DNA of 23,385 nucleotides. Source: Ruminococcus flavefaciens (lineage in GTDB: Bacteria; Bacillota; Clostridia; Oscillospirales; Ruminococcaceae). Positions within the stretch are counted from its first letter, which is position 1. Each line of letters starts with the position of its first letter. A program made the position numbers and the translations under genes. The notes under the pieces were generated by a model. That model was not told the origin of the DNA, did not search any database, and saw nothing but the letters and a program-made list of their open reading frames with translations. The stretch is from the NCBI GenBank assembly GCA_002310115.1, contig DBYI01000048.1, positions 1-23,385 of the forward strand. Reading direction: 5' to 3'. Below are positions 14,090 to 23,036 of this stretch, in pieces.

Positions 14090-17000
14090 ATGAACAAGAA
14101 CAAACTACGAAAGAAAAGGATATTATGCGCTGTATTATCAACAGCACTTCTGACTAATTCTTTTCATGTTGCTGCTGCAGCCAGTGCGGCTTCTTCTTAT
14201 AAAGACGGAACGTATACAGGAACAGCAAGCGGATTTCTCGACGATATCACAGTTTCCGTAACTGTTACAGACGGTTCTATAGCTGCCATAGACGTTACAG
14301 AGCAAAAAGATACGCCCTCATATTGGGAAAGGGCTGAAGCGGTGATACCTGAGATAATAGCTGCAAACGGTACTGAGGGGATCGACGCTGTAAGCGGTGC
14401 AACATACAGCAGTGAAGGCATAATAAATGCCGTTAATAACGCCCTTGCCAGAAGCAGTGCCCCCGATTGCTTTGAGGACGGCTCAGGCAGTGTAAATGAT
14501 CCCTTTGTTATAAAAACAGCTTCTCAGCTTGCGGAATTTGCAGAAAGTGTTGACAGCGGTGAAAACTATCTCGGAAAGTACGTAGTCCTTGACGCGGACA
14601 TTGACCTGTCGGGTATTAGGAACTGGAACCCCATAGGTGCTGAGGGAGCTGCAAGCAAGAATCTTGATAAGATATTTGCAGGAGATTTCGACGGCAGAGG
14701 AAATGTCATTAAAGGTCTGAATATCAAAACAAATGATGAAACAGCCTATACTGATGAAACAAATGTGGGATTATTCTCAACGCTTCTGAGTACGGCAAAG
14801 GTCTCTGGTATCAGGCTTGAAGATGCAGATATCAATGTTTCGGGCACAAAGGTCATAAGAGCAGGCGGTATCGCAGGCGATATCACAAGCAAAGCAGTTT
14901 CAAAGACAGACGGTCATGCGGTAATAGACAGCTGTAGTGTCAGCGGCTCTGTATCCGCAAAAACCAATGAAGCTATGGTCATGACAGGCGGTGTTGTGGG
15001 CAGAATGGCAGGAAACGCCACTGTTTCAAACTGTATATCCGAAACAAGTATCTATTCCTCATCAGATACCAAGATCGCATACGGCGCAGGAATAGTTTCA
15101 ATGGCAGGCAACGACACATACATCGTAAACTGCGCAAACACAGGCAATGTAAAGGTGCTGACATCAAGCGGTATGTCGCTGTATGCAGGCGGAGTTGCAG
15201 GTATGATGACTTCTGAGCAGTACAACTGCTTCTCGGCAGGCAATGTGACAGTCGGTACTATAGCGCAGTCAGATGCTTCAAATTGTGCAGGCATTATCAA
15301 CGGAGCGCTTATGCCTGCGGCTTCGGGAAAATATGATTATTATGCAGACAGCGCCGAGCTGCACTATATTGATGAAGCCGGTGCAGAAACTTCTGTTGGG
15401 GCAGTATCCCACGGCGCAGGTTCTATGAACGCAGATGGTACATTTGCAGCTGAAAAGGCCGCAGAAATAAACAGCAGTGGATTTGCAGACAAGCTCAATG
15501 AAAATCTCTATGATATTTCTAAAATCCTTGCAAATGAGAATACTGCAGCAGAATTAAGGCTCTGGAAACTCTCGGACGAAGGAAAAATAACACTTTCAGA
15601 TGAAGTGTTCATAAACGATGTAATTGACGCTTCAATATTTGAATCAGGAAAAGGTACCTCAGAGGATCCGTATATGCTTAAAACAGCAGACCAGCTTCGT
15701 GCATTTGCTTCTTCACTCTCAGAGCATATCGACTATTCGGGCGTATTCATCGAGCTTATGAGCGATATAGACATATCCGATAAGGAGTGGGCTCCTATCG
15801 GCGACAGCGACTATGTCTTCAACGGAAGCTTTGACGGAAAGGGACATACTGTATCGGGTATGACTGTTGGAAGTGCGGAGAAAGCAAAGGAGCTTGTACA
15901 GGATAAAAACTACATCGGCTTTTTCAGTGTACTCGGGACTGATGCTGCTGTAAAAAATGTCAAGCTCACAAATGTGCTTATAAACGCCTCATACAATGCA
16001 AGCGCATATGCAGGAGGTATAGCAGCTTTTATGAACTCCGACAGCGAAGATTACAAAGGCGCGGTCATTGACAGCTGCACAGTGGACGGAAGTATCAAAT
16101 TGACCTCCGATAAGGGCAATAATTTTGTGGGCGGAATTGCCGCATACGTTTACAAGGGCGCTGTCATAAACTGCAAGTCCAATGTTGATGCATACTGCAC
16201 AGTAACCAAGGGCAGCGCATTCGGTGAAACAGGCGGTTTGGCTGCACTTGTGAACAGAGGACTTGTTGCAAACAGCTACTCCCTCGGAAACGTTTACGGC
16301 AGCGGCAACCGCGAAGATGAGGGCATGGCAGTTATCAGCTCGCTTGTTGCTGTAAATGCAGGATATCTTGTGAACTGCTACGGTGCAGGTCAGCATGAAA
16401 CAAACGATTATTCGATTTACACAGGTGCTGTGTCAGGCTGGATAACAGGTATCGGACACACATACGACTGCTATTACAACGATGAAGCTTCAATGAAGAT
16501 AGGCGAAAAAACTGTTGACCCCGTTGCGGCTGTCGGTACGAGAGTATCATCTGGCGTAAGCGATGAGGGTATGGCGTATACAGGCGGTGTTGTGTACAAT
16601 AACGAGGCTTATACCTCAAAGGATAACAGCAAGCTCGCAGAAAAGCTTAATGCCAACTTCAAGGAATTCCCTGTGGAGCTCACACAGTTCGGATTAACGA
16701 ACAGCTCGCTTAAAACATGGAAATACGACAGTGAGGTCACATTTGCAGACGAGTACGCAGAAGCTTCTTACGTACAGCCCGAAGCTGAGATAGTCAAGAA
16801 AGAAGAAGCAAAGCTTCACGACGGTACATGGTACGGACGTGATAAAGATAAAAAGGCTGTAGTTACCATCACAGTTGTAAACGGCGAAGTAACAAAGGCA
16901 GTCTCATCTGACGGTTCAACAAGCGGTGAGGCTTATGACGAGGCGCTGAAAACAGCCAAGGACAAATCTGCGTACAATGACAAAACAACATACGCAGCAG

Positions 17001-18562
17001 CCGACACTACCAAATTTGCAGGCGGTAAGGGTACTGAGGAAGAACCGTATCTTATCAGAACAGAAGCGCAGCTCCGTTATGTGGCTGAGGCTATGAATGA
17101 TGTTGTTGACTGGAAGGGTATCTGGTTCGCTCTTGACAGCGATATCACCCTTAAAGACGGTGAGTGGCTGCCTATCGGTCACGCTATACAGGCAGAGATA
17201 AACGGACAGAAGGAGACTGTTTCCGTATATCCGTTCAGAGGAAGCTTTGACGGCAGAGATCATACTATATCAGGTCTTACCATCGGAAGCAAGGAAGCTC
17301 CTGCCGATATATATCTTTCGGGACTGTTCGGTCTGGCAGCAGGTGAACACGACACAAATCTTACTCCCGAAGCTGATGAAAAGCTTGTTACTATCAGAAA
17401 TATAAAGCTAAAGGATATTTCTATCAATGTTGACTCACGCTACGAAGCGAATGTTGGCGGACTTATCGCATGGGCTCAGAACGGATTTGTTATCGATAAT
17501 TGCTCCGCTGAGGGAAATATAAACGCTAAAACAAGAGAGTCCTTTGCAAGAATCGGCGGACTTGTGGGAAGCACGCTCCGCGGCACTATCACTGACTGTT
17601 GTACAAATGTTGAGATAAACGCTGCTACTGGAACTTCTTCCGTATACGCAGGCGGACTTGCAGGAATGACAAACCGCTCTGCACAGGTGAACTGCTATAC
17701 TCTCGGAAATATAACTGCAAATGCAGAGAGCAACAACAAGGCGATGGTCGGTGGATTAACAGGTATGTCGGGCGGTACTAATATCAGCTGCTACACATAC
17801 GGCAACGTGGAATCACTTATCACAACTGTAGATGTTGGCGGGATAAACGGACGAAATGCAGGTATCTCTCTGGATTACGAGTGCTATTACAACGGAAGCG
17901 CAGTTTATAAGGCAGCAGGCAAGGAGATCACCGAAAAGACAGCTTCGGGTACAGTAGTCGGCGGAGAGTTGAAAACATCATCAAAAACTGCCGCAGAAAT
18001 GGCTTCTGTTGAGTTTACAGAAGCTCTGAACGCGAATAAAGAAAATATGCCGAAGATACTTGAAGATGTAAGTGCATATCTTGACGATATGATGTCAAAT
18101 AACAAGGAGGGTCTCTCGCATCTCCTATTCTATACAAATGACGGAACAGACCTCAACAGCTGGAGCAAGGGTGATAAAGCGCCTGAATTTGCTTCTGAAA
18201 ATGTTGTTGAAGCTGATGATGATAAGGATAATATAGAATCAGACGAGATGCTTTGCAGTTGGGCAGTTAATGATTATCAGAGCAAAAATAAAGTCACTGA
18301 TACAAGTGCTTCGATAAAGCGCACTGCTGACGGTGACTGTGAGATAACTATCACTGACAGCAAGGGCAATGTGCTTGATAAATACACTGTTGATCCTAAA
18401 ACAGGAAAGGGCGTAAATTCAGCAAACGAAGTTGTTGATCTGCCGCAGACGGGCATTAATTCAATGTACAGGCTGTTTAGTATTCTTGGTGCGTTTATGA
18501 TGATCGGACTTGGAATACTTTGCATTAAAGGCAGTATGAAAGTACGCCGCAGGGAAGAATAA
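14090..18562 (+). CDS. Sortase-anchored FMN_bind/GLUG-repeat surface protein
   Basis: This 1490-residue protein has a signal peptide (basic start, hydrophobic core at about 11-30, Ala-rich cleavage region at 29-35). An FMN_bind domain follows (about 38-118), with the ApbE flavinylation motif DAVSGAT (99-105; FMN would be linked to Thr105). Three long modules follow, starting near residues 129, 519 and 978. Each opens with an ADQLR-like motif, then DFDGRGN or SFDGKGHT, and contains GLUG-type repeats (GGIAG, NCYS, GNV). Between modules two and three (about 905-963) is a second, shorter FMN_bind-like segment (DGTWYGRD) without the acceptor motif. The C-terminus has LPQTG (1451-1455), a hydrophobic helix and RRREE for sortase anchoring. 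A role in extracellular electron transfer is plausible but inferred. Confidence 0.93.
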   Translation: MNKNKLRKKRILCAVLSTALLTNSFHVAAAASAASSYKDGTYTGTASGFLDDITVSVTVTDGSIAAIDVTEQKDTPSYWERAEAVIPEIIAANGTEGIDAVSGATYSSEGIINAVNNALARSSAPDCFEDGSGSVNDPFVIKTASQLAEFAESVDSGENYLGKYVVLDADIDLSGIRNWNPIGAEGAASKNLDKIFAGDFDGRGNVIKGLNIKTNDETAYTDETNVGLFSTLLSTAKVSGIRLEDADINVSGTKVIRAGGIAGDITSKAVSKTDGHAVIDSCSVSGSVSAKTNEAMVMTGGVVGRMAGNATVSNCISETSIYSSSDTKIAYGAGIVSMAGNDTYIVNCANTGNVKVLTSSGMSLYAGGVAGMMTSEQYNCFSAGNVTVGTIAQSDASNCAGIINGALMPAASGKYDYYADSAELHYIDEAGAETSVGAVSHGAGSMNADGTFAAEKAAEINSSGFADKLNENLYDISKILANENTAAELRLWKLSDEGKITLSDEVFINDVIDASIFESGKGTSEDPYMLKTADQLRAFASSLSEHIDYSGVFIELMSDIDISDKEWAPIGDSDYVFNGSFDGKGHTVSGMTVGSAEKAKELVQDKNYIGFFSVLGTDAAVKNVKLTNVLINASYNASAYAGGIAAFMNSDSEDYKGAVIDSCTVDGSIKLTSDKGNNFVGGIAAYVYKGAVINCKSNVDAYCTVTKGSAFGETGGLAALVNRGLVANSYSLGNVYGSGNREDEGMAVISSLVAVNAGYLVNCYGAGQHETNDYSIYTGAVSGWITGIGHTYDCYYNDEASMKIGEKTVDPVAAVGTRVSSGVSDEGMAYTGGVVYNNEAYTSKDNSKLAEKLNANFKEFPVELTQFGLTNSSLKTWKYDSEVTFADEYAEASYVQPEAEIVKKEEAKLHDGTWYGRDKDKKAVVTITVVNGEVTKAVSSDGSTSGEAYDEALKTAKDKSAYNDKTTYAAADTTKFAGGKGTEEEPYLIRTEAQLRYVAEAMNDVVDWKGIWFALDSDITLKDGEWLPIGHAIQAEINGQKETVSVYPFRGSFDGRDHTISGLTIGSKEAPADIYLSGLFGLAAGEHDTNLTPEADEKLVTIRNIKLKDISINVDSRYEANVGGLIAWAQNGFVIDNCSAEGNINAKTRESFARIGGLVGSTLRGTITDCCTNVEINAATGTSSVYAGGLAGMTNRSAQVNCYTLGNITANAESNNKAMVGGLTGMSGGTNISCYTYGNVESLITTVDVGGINGRNAGISLDYECYYNGSAVYKAAGKEITEKTASGTVVGGELKTSSKTAAEMASVEFTEALNANKENMPKILEDVSAYLDDMMSNNKEGLSHLLFYTNDGTDLNSWSKGDKAPEFASENVVEADDDKDNIESDEMLCSWAVNDYQSKNKVTDTSASIKRTADGDCEITITDSKGNVLDKYTVDPKTGKGVNSANEVVDLPQTGINSMYRLFSILGAFMMIGLGILCIKGSMKVRRREE

Positions 18563-18567
18563 ATACA

Positions 18568-18605
18568 AAAAAGCAAGGCAGAGAAAAATCCCTGCCTTGC
18601 TTTTT
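18568..18605. terminator. Bidirectional terminator between convergent genes
   Basis: A 14-bp stem (AAAAAGCAAGGCAG at 18568-18581 with CTGCCTTGCTTTTT at 18592-18605) has a 10-nt loop, with an A-run on one side and a T-run on the other. It serves the surface-protein gene on the plus strand and the fermentation operon on the minus strand. Confidence 0.9.
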
Positions 18606-18620
18606 GTATGTTTGGGTGTA

Positions 18621-19262
18621 TTAAATTGGAGTTATCTTTTTTATAAGCGGTATCATCATACCGCCTGCTGCATTGCCTGCCGCAGCTGTCAGTATGTAAG
18701 GTATATCCTTCGGGAATGTTCCTGCCGAGAACATATAGAATGCGTCAGCGATAGAATGATTGAAGCCGCATATTATGAATATCATAACAGGTATGCATAT
18801 ACCGAATACAAATGACATATCCGCATTCTTTTTTCTGCTTTCCTTAGCGTTATCAACTGCAAGATACATGAGCATTCCGCAGAAAGCACCGAGAATAAGC
18901 TGACTTGCAATGCTGTCGCTTGTTTTGGCAGTCATGCACATCTCGGCTTTTTCATGAATTGTCTGAGAAAAGCGCGTATACCGAAGCACGACCGCTGTTA
19001 ATGCAGTGCCTGCAATATTACCGATAAGCGTAATGAGGGTCTCAATGATATAAACGGGAGAGTTTTCGGGGATATACCCGACTTTTCCTGTGTAAAGAGC
19101 AAATCCTCTCTGTACTATGGTGAACAGTCCGAAGCTGAAAAGAAAGCTGCCTGCTATTTTATTCTCACACAGCAGATAAACTGTACCGCCAACGCCTATC
19201 ATAATACCCGACAGCACTGCATTAAAGCTCAGAGCAATGTACTTTTTTGTACTATTATTCAT
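18621..19262 (-). CDS. Formate/nitrite transporter (FNT) family protein
   Basis: This protein of about 213 residues (217 if translation starts at 19274) has six hydrophobic segments. It carries FNT-family motifs near the C-terminus: CGFNHSIADAFYMFSAG, where the His is the conserved central residue of the FNT pore, then TAAAGNAAGGMM. FNT proteins are pentameric channels for formate, nitrite or hydrosulfide. With pyruvate formate-lyase and adhE upstream in the same operon, formate export is the likely role. The start overlaps the end of the kinase gene by 8 bp, indicating translational coupling. It is somewhat shorter than classical FocA (about 280 residues). Confidence 0.88.
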   Translation of the reverse strand: MNNSTKKYIALSFNAVLSGIMIGVGGTVYLLCENKIAGSFLFSFGLFTIVQRGFALYTGKVGYIPENSPVYIIETLITLIGNIAGTALTAVVLRYTRFSQTIHEKAEMCMTAKTSDSIASQLILGAFCGMLMYLAVDNAKESRKKNADMSFVFGICIPVMIFIICGFNHSIADAFYMFSAGTFPKDIPYILTAAAGNAAGGMMIPLIKKITPI

Positions 19263-20004
19263 AATCGACCACATTCACCCATGACAGGAGAATGTCTTTT
19301 TCCTTGTCCTTTTTCTTGACAGACTGAGATGCTGCCACTATGGGCATCCACGACTGCACATACTTCTTTGCGGTATTGCTTTTTTTGCAGAAAAGCTCAA
19401 GGTATTTGTCTGCGCCTGCAATATTGCCCTCAAGGCAGAATGTGAGATATGTCCTCGCTGCGTCGGCTGAGGCATTGCCCTGAGTAGCGTGAGCCCAATC
19501 CAGTATATACGGTGTATTATCGGGAGTGATGATGATGTTTGAGGGAGTATAATCGCCGTGGCAGAGCTTGTTGTGCTTCTTCATGCCGTCAAGACGTGTA
19601 TGGAGGTCGTATTTTGTAGTTTCATCAAGCTCCGTCAGGTCTATCTTGCGGTTCATTTTGTCCTTGAGGCGGCTTAAAAGAGGACAATTTTTCGACTGTA
19701 TATCAAGCTGTATCTCAACGAACTGCTCCATATATTCATTGTATTTTTTAGGATTTGCCGCAATAAGGTCGGATAGTCTTTCGCCCTCAATGAACTGCGA
19801 AACGATAGCCCACTTTCCGTCTATACGTGTGACCTCGTAAAGCTCGGGAACATTAAGTCCTGTTTCTTCAACTCTTGCATGGTTGAGAGCTTCGTTGAGA
19901 ACGTCAGCCTTAGAATAGATCTCGTCAAAGAGCTTTATGCACTTGTTTCCGTCACGGAATATCTTCTTGTTTATTCTTTCTGAGATACAATTATCAAGTT
20001 TCAT
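19255..20004 (-). CDS. APH/choline-kinase-family phosphotransferase (TIGR02172-like)
   Basis: This 249-residue protein has the aminoglycoside phosphotransferase fold: a catalytic loop CHGDYTPSNIII (residues 148-159, with Asp151 and Asn156) and the metal-binding YILDWAHA (166-173). The N-terminal lobe has FRDGNKCIKLF and, in the hinge, VSQFIEGERLSDL. It resembles a paralogous group I recall as TIGR02172, whose substrate is unknown; drug resistance is unlikely from context. The start at 20004 is chosen over 20022 because GGAG lies 8 bp upstream and the earlier ATG would overlap that site. It begins 14 bp after adhE and overlaps the FNT gene. Confidence 0.85.
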   Translation of the reverse strand: MKLDNCISERINKKIFRDGNKCIKLFDEIYSKADVLNEALNHARVEETGLNVPELYEVTRIDGKWAIVSQFIEGERLSDLIAANPKKYNEYMEQFVEIQLDIQSKNCPLLSRLKDKMNRKIDLTELDETTKYDLHTRLDGMKKHNKLCHGDYTPSNIIITPDNTPYILDWAHATQGNASADAARTYLTFCLEGNIAGADKYLELFCKKSNTAKKYVQSWMPIVAASQSVKKKDKEKDILLSWVNVVDYE

Positions 20005-20018
20005 GGCATAGTCTCCTT

Positions 20019-22655
20019 TCAAGCTTTCGGGTATTCTTTTTCAGTGAATGTTCTGCCGTAATAAGCGTTGAGGTATATCTGCTTTATCTCGCTGAGAAGG
20101 GGATAACGGGGATTTGCACCTGTGCACTGATCGTCAAAGGCGTTTTCAGTCATCTCATCGAGAGTTTCCATGAAGGCTTTTTCCGATACGCCGTAATCCG
20201 CAATAGTATCCTTAATGCCTATCTTATGGCGAAGCTCTCTTATTGCAGTGATGAGCTTTTTGAGCTTGTCCCTGGGAGTTTTTCCACCAAGTCCGAGATA
20301 GTCTGCGACCTCTGCATAGCGTTCAAGTGTATGAGGGTGATCGTACTGAGGGAATGTTCCCATTTTTGCAGGAGTTTCCGCAGCATTGAACCGCAGTACA
20401 TCTTCGATGACCAGTGCATTAGCGATACCGTGAGGAATGTGGTGATATGCTCCCAGCTTGTGTGCGAGGGAATGGCTCACTCCGAGAAATGCATTTGCAA
20501 AAGCCATACCTGCCATTGTTGCGGCATTAGCCATTTTCTCCCTTGCCTCCGGATCATTGGGACCGTTGTCATAAGCGCGTGGGAGATACTCGAATATGAT
20601 TTTCAGAGCTTTAAGTGCAAGTCCGTCTGTGAAGTCTGTTGCCATTACCGAGGCGTATGCTTCAAGAGCATGAGTAACTGCATCGATACCCGAAGCGGAG
20701 GTAAGTCCCTTTGGAGCGCTCATGTGGAGATCGGTGTCGATGACAGCCATATTCGGCAGTAGCTCATAGTCTGCAAGAGGATATTTTACTCCTGTACTCT
20801 CGTCGGTGATAACTGCGAAGGGCGTCACCTCCGAGCCTGTTCCCGCAGAGGTGGGTATAGCCACAAAATAAGCCTTCTCCCCCATTTTCGGGAAGGTGTA
20901 AACTCTCTTTCGTATATCCATGAAGCGCATTGCCATGTCGGCGAAGTCTGCTTCGGGGTGTTCGTAAAGCACCCACATAATTTTAGCAGCATCCATTGCA
21001 GAGCCGCCGCCAACAGCGATGATTACGTCGGGCTTGAATACCGATATCTGTGCCGCACCTTCCTTGGCGCAGGCAAGTGTTGGATCGGGAGCAACGTCAA
21101 AGAAGGAAGAATGCTGTATGCCAAGCTCGTCCAGCTTATCGGTAATAGGTTTTGTGAAGCCGTTTTCATAGAGGAACTTATCCGTAACGATAAAGGCACG
21201 TTTCTTGCCCATAACGCTTTTCAATTCATCAAGTGCAGTGGGCAGGCAGCCGCGCTTCATGTATATCTTTTCGGGAGCTCTGAACCAAAGCATATTCTCT
21301 CTCCTTTCGGCAACAGTTTTTATATTCAGCAAATGCTTTACCCCGACATTTTCGCTTACGGAATTTCCGCCCCATGAGCCGCACCCGAGGGTAAGGGACG
21401 GAGTGAGTCTGAAATTGTAGATGTCGCCTATACCCCCTTGTGATGATGGGGTGTTCACAAGTATACGACAGGTCTTCATTCGGCTGCGGAATTCTGCAAG
21501 CTTATCCTGCTGAGTGATAGTATCAAGATATATTGATGATGTGTGACCGTATCCGCCGTCGGCTATGAGCTTTTCAGCCTTGCTGAATGCGTCATGGATA
21601 TCCTCTGCCTTGTACATTGCAAGGACAGGGGAGAGCTTTTCGTGTGCGAACTCCTCTGAAAGCTCTGTGCTGTCGGTCTCACCAATGAGAATTTTTGTGC
21701 CATTGGGAACGGTTATACCTGCCAGTTCCGCAATTTTGCAAGCGCTCTTACCAACTATCTTTGCATTGAGAGCTCCGTTTATAAGGATAGTCTTTCCCAC
21801 TTTTTCCTTTTCTTCTTTTGACAGGAAGTAGCAGCCCCTTGCGGCAAATTCAGCCTTGACCCTGCTGTAGATATTTTTGTGCACGATAGTTGACTGCTCC
21901 GAAGCACATATCATGCCGTTATCGAAAGTTTTTGAGTGGATTATTGAGTTTACCGCAAGAATGATATCTGCGGATTCGTCAATTATAGCAGGAGTATTTC
22001 CCGCACCGACGCCCACAGCAGGCTTTCCGCTGGAATAAGCTGCCTTTACCATTCCGGGACCGCCTGTTGCAAGGATAATATCAGCCTCTGCCATAACAAG
22101 ATTTGTCATTTCAAGGCTCGGAACATCTATCCACGCTATTATATCCTCGGGAGCTCCTGCCGCAACTGCTGCCTCAAGTACTATCCTTGCAGCTTCTATA
22201 GTCGATATCTTTGCTCTCGGATGAGGACTGATGATAATTCCGTTGCGGGTCTTTAAGGCGATAAGGGATTTGAATATAGCAGTAGAGGTCGGGTTTGTTG
22301 TAGGGATAACAGCAGCAATAACGCCGATAGGTTCGGCAATTTTTGTAACGCCTGCTGCCTTGTCCTCTTCAATAATACCGCAGGTCTTTACGTTTCGATA
22401 GGCATTGTAGATATACTCTGAGGCGTAATGATTTTTTATCACCTTATCCTCAACAATTCCCATTCCCGTTTCTTCGACTGCCAGCTTTGCAAGAGGTATC
22501 CTATTTTTATTCGCAGCAGTCGCAGCCGCAAGGAATATTTTATCCACCTGTTCCTGAGTGAATCCCGCAAACTTCTTCTGAGCCTGTCTGACTTTTTCTA
22601 TGGCTTTTTCAAGCTTTTCCGTGCTGTCAACTATTTCATAATTCTTCTTTTTCAT
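20019..22655 (-). CDS. adhE: Bifunctional acetaldehyde-CoA/alcohol dehydrogenase AdhE
   Basis: This 878-residue enzyme catalyses the two-step NADH reduction of acetyl-CoA to acetaldehyde and then ethanol. The N-terminal aldehyde dehydrogenase domain (about 1-440) has IPTTNPTSTAIFK, ATGGPGMV, GVGAGNTP and the catalytic Cys250 in NGMICASEQ. The C-terminal iron-type alcohol dehydrogenase domain (about 455-878) has GGGSAMDAAK, IPTSAGTGSEVTPFAV, and the metal-binding GVSHSLAHKLGAYHHIPHG. Length matches AdhE (about 870). GGAGG precedes the start. It lies 27 bp after the glycyl-radical domain gene, linking pyruvate cleavage with ethanol formation. Confidence 0.97.
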   Translation of the reverse strand: MKKKNYEIVDSTEKLEKAIEKVRQAQKKFAGFTQEQVDKIFLAAATAANKNRIPLAKLAVEETGMGIVEDKVIKNHYASEYIYNAYRNVKTCGIIEEDKAAGVTKIAEPIGVIAAVIPTTNPTSTAIFKSLIALKTRNGIIISPHPRAKISTIEAARIVLEAAVAAGAPEDIIAWIDVPSLEMTNLVMAEADIILATGGPGMVKAAYSSGKPAVGVGAGNTPAIIDESADIILAVNSIIHSKTFDNGMICASEQSTIVHKNIYSRVKAEFAARGCYFLSKEEKEKVGKTILINGALNAKIVGKSACKIAELAGITVPNGTKILIGETDSTELSEEFAHEKLSPVLAMYKAEDIHDAFSKAEKLIADGGYGHTSSIYLDTITQQDKLAEFRSRMKTCRILVNTPSSQGGIGDIYNFRLTPSLTLGCGSWGGNSVSENVGVKHLLNIKTVAERRENMLWFRAPEKIYMKRGCLPTALDELKSVMGKKRAFIVTDKFLYENGFTKPITDKLDELGIQHSSFFDVAPDPTLACAKEGAAQISVFKPDVIIAVGGGSAMDAAKIMWVLYEHPEADFADMAMRFMDIRKRVYTFPKMGEKAYFVAIPTSAGTGSEVTPFAVITDESTGVKYPLADYELLPNMAVIDTDLHMSAPKGLTSASGIDAVTHALEAYASVMATDFTDGLALKALKIIFEYLPRAYDNGPNDPEAREKMANAATMAGMAFANAFLGVSHSLAHKLGAYHHIPHGIANALVIEDVLRFNAAETPAKMGTFPQYDHPHTLERYAEVADYLGLGGKTPRDKLKKLITAIRELRHKIGIKDTIADYGVSEKAFMETLDEMTENAFDDQCTGANPRYPLLSEIKQIYLNAYYGRTFTEKEYPKA

Positions 22656-22682
22656 ATTTACCTCCGTTGGGAAAATTGCTTA

Positions 22683-22922
22683 TCAGAGATGTGAATGGAA
22701 AGTACGCGAGATAACGTCGTCCTGCTGCTCCTTTGTCAGCTTTACGAAGTTAACTGCGTAGCCCGAAACTCTTACAGTGAGCTGCGGATACTTCTCAGGG
22801 TGAGCCTGCGCGTCAAGGAGAGTTTCACGTGTGAAAACGTTTACGTTGAGGTGGTGACCGCCTTTTTCAACATAGCCGTCAAGCAATTCAATGAGGTTGT
22901 CTACCTGTTTCTGGTTATCCAT
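22683..22922 (-). CDS. grcA: Free-standing glycyl-radical domain (GrcA/YfiD-like), C-terminal part of a split pyruvate formate-lyase
   Basis: This 79-residue protein matches the very C-terminus of pyruvate formate-lyase: NLIELLDGYVEKGGHHLNVN, TRETLLDAQAHPEKYPQLT, the glycyl-radical loop RVSGYAV (radical on Gly54) and FVKLTKEQQDDVISRTF. In E. coli such a domain is fused to PflB, and a spare copy (YfiD/GrcA) can replace a damaged one. Here the upstream PFL polypeptide ends before this region, so this domain is probably an obligate subunit rather than a spare part. A strong AAGGAGG precedes the start. It is followed by adhE after 27 bp. Confidence 0.9.
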   Translation of the reverse strand: MDNQKQVDNLIELLDGYVEKGGHHLNVNVFTRETLLDAQAHPEKYPQLTVRVSGYAVNFVKLTKEQQDDVISRTFHSHL

Positions 22923-22940
22923 AAAAATCCTCCTTTTTTA

Positions 22941-23036
22941 TAATTCATAATTCTTAATTCATAATGCATAATTGCGGTATCGCCTTACGGCGATGAATAA
23001 TAATTACGAATTATGCATTCTGCATTATGAATTGAT
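22941..23036. repeat. MITE-like palindromic repeat inside the fermentation operon
   Basis: The left arm (22943-22973) and the right arm (23009-23033) are AT-rich inverted repeats built on AATTCATAATGCATAATT. A GC-rich inner hairpin ATCGCC-TTAC-GGCGAT lies at 22979-22994. The transcript would form a long cruciform-like stem between the 66-residue ORF and the glycyl-radical domain gene. The organisation fits a short non-autonomous palindromic element; it could also act as an RNA processing or stabilising hairpin. Confidence 0.75.

Noticed and set aside
20226..20762. Long plus-strand frame of 178 codons antisense to adhE
   Set aside because: It lies wholly within the well-supported adhE gene on the other strand and shows no family features; shadow frame.
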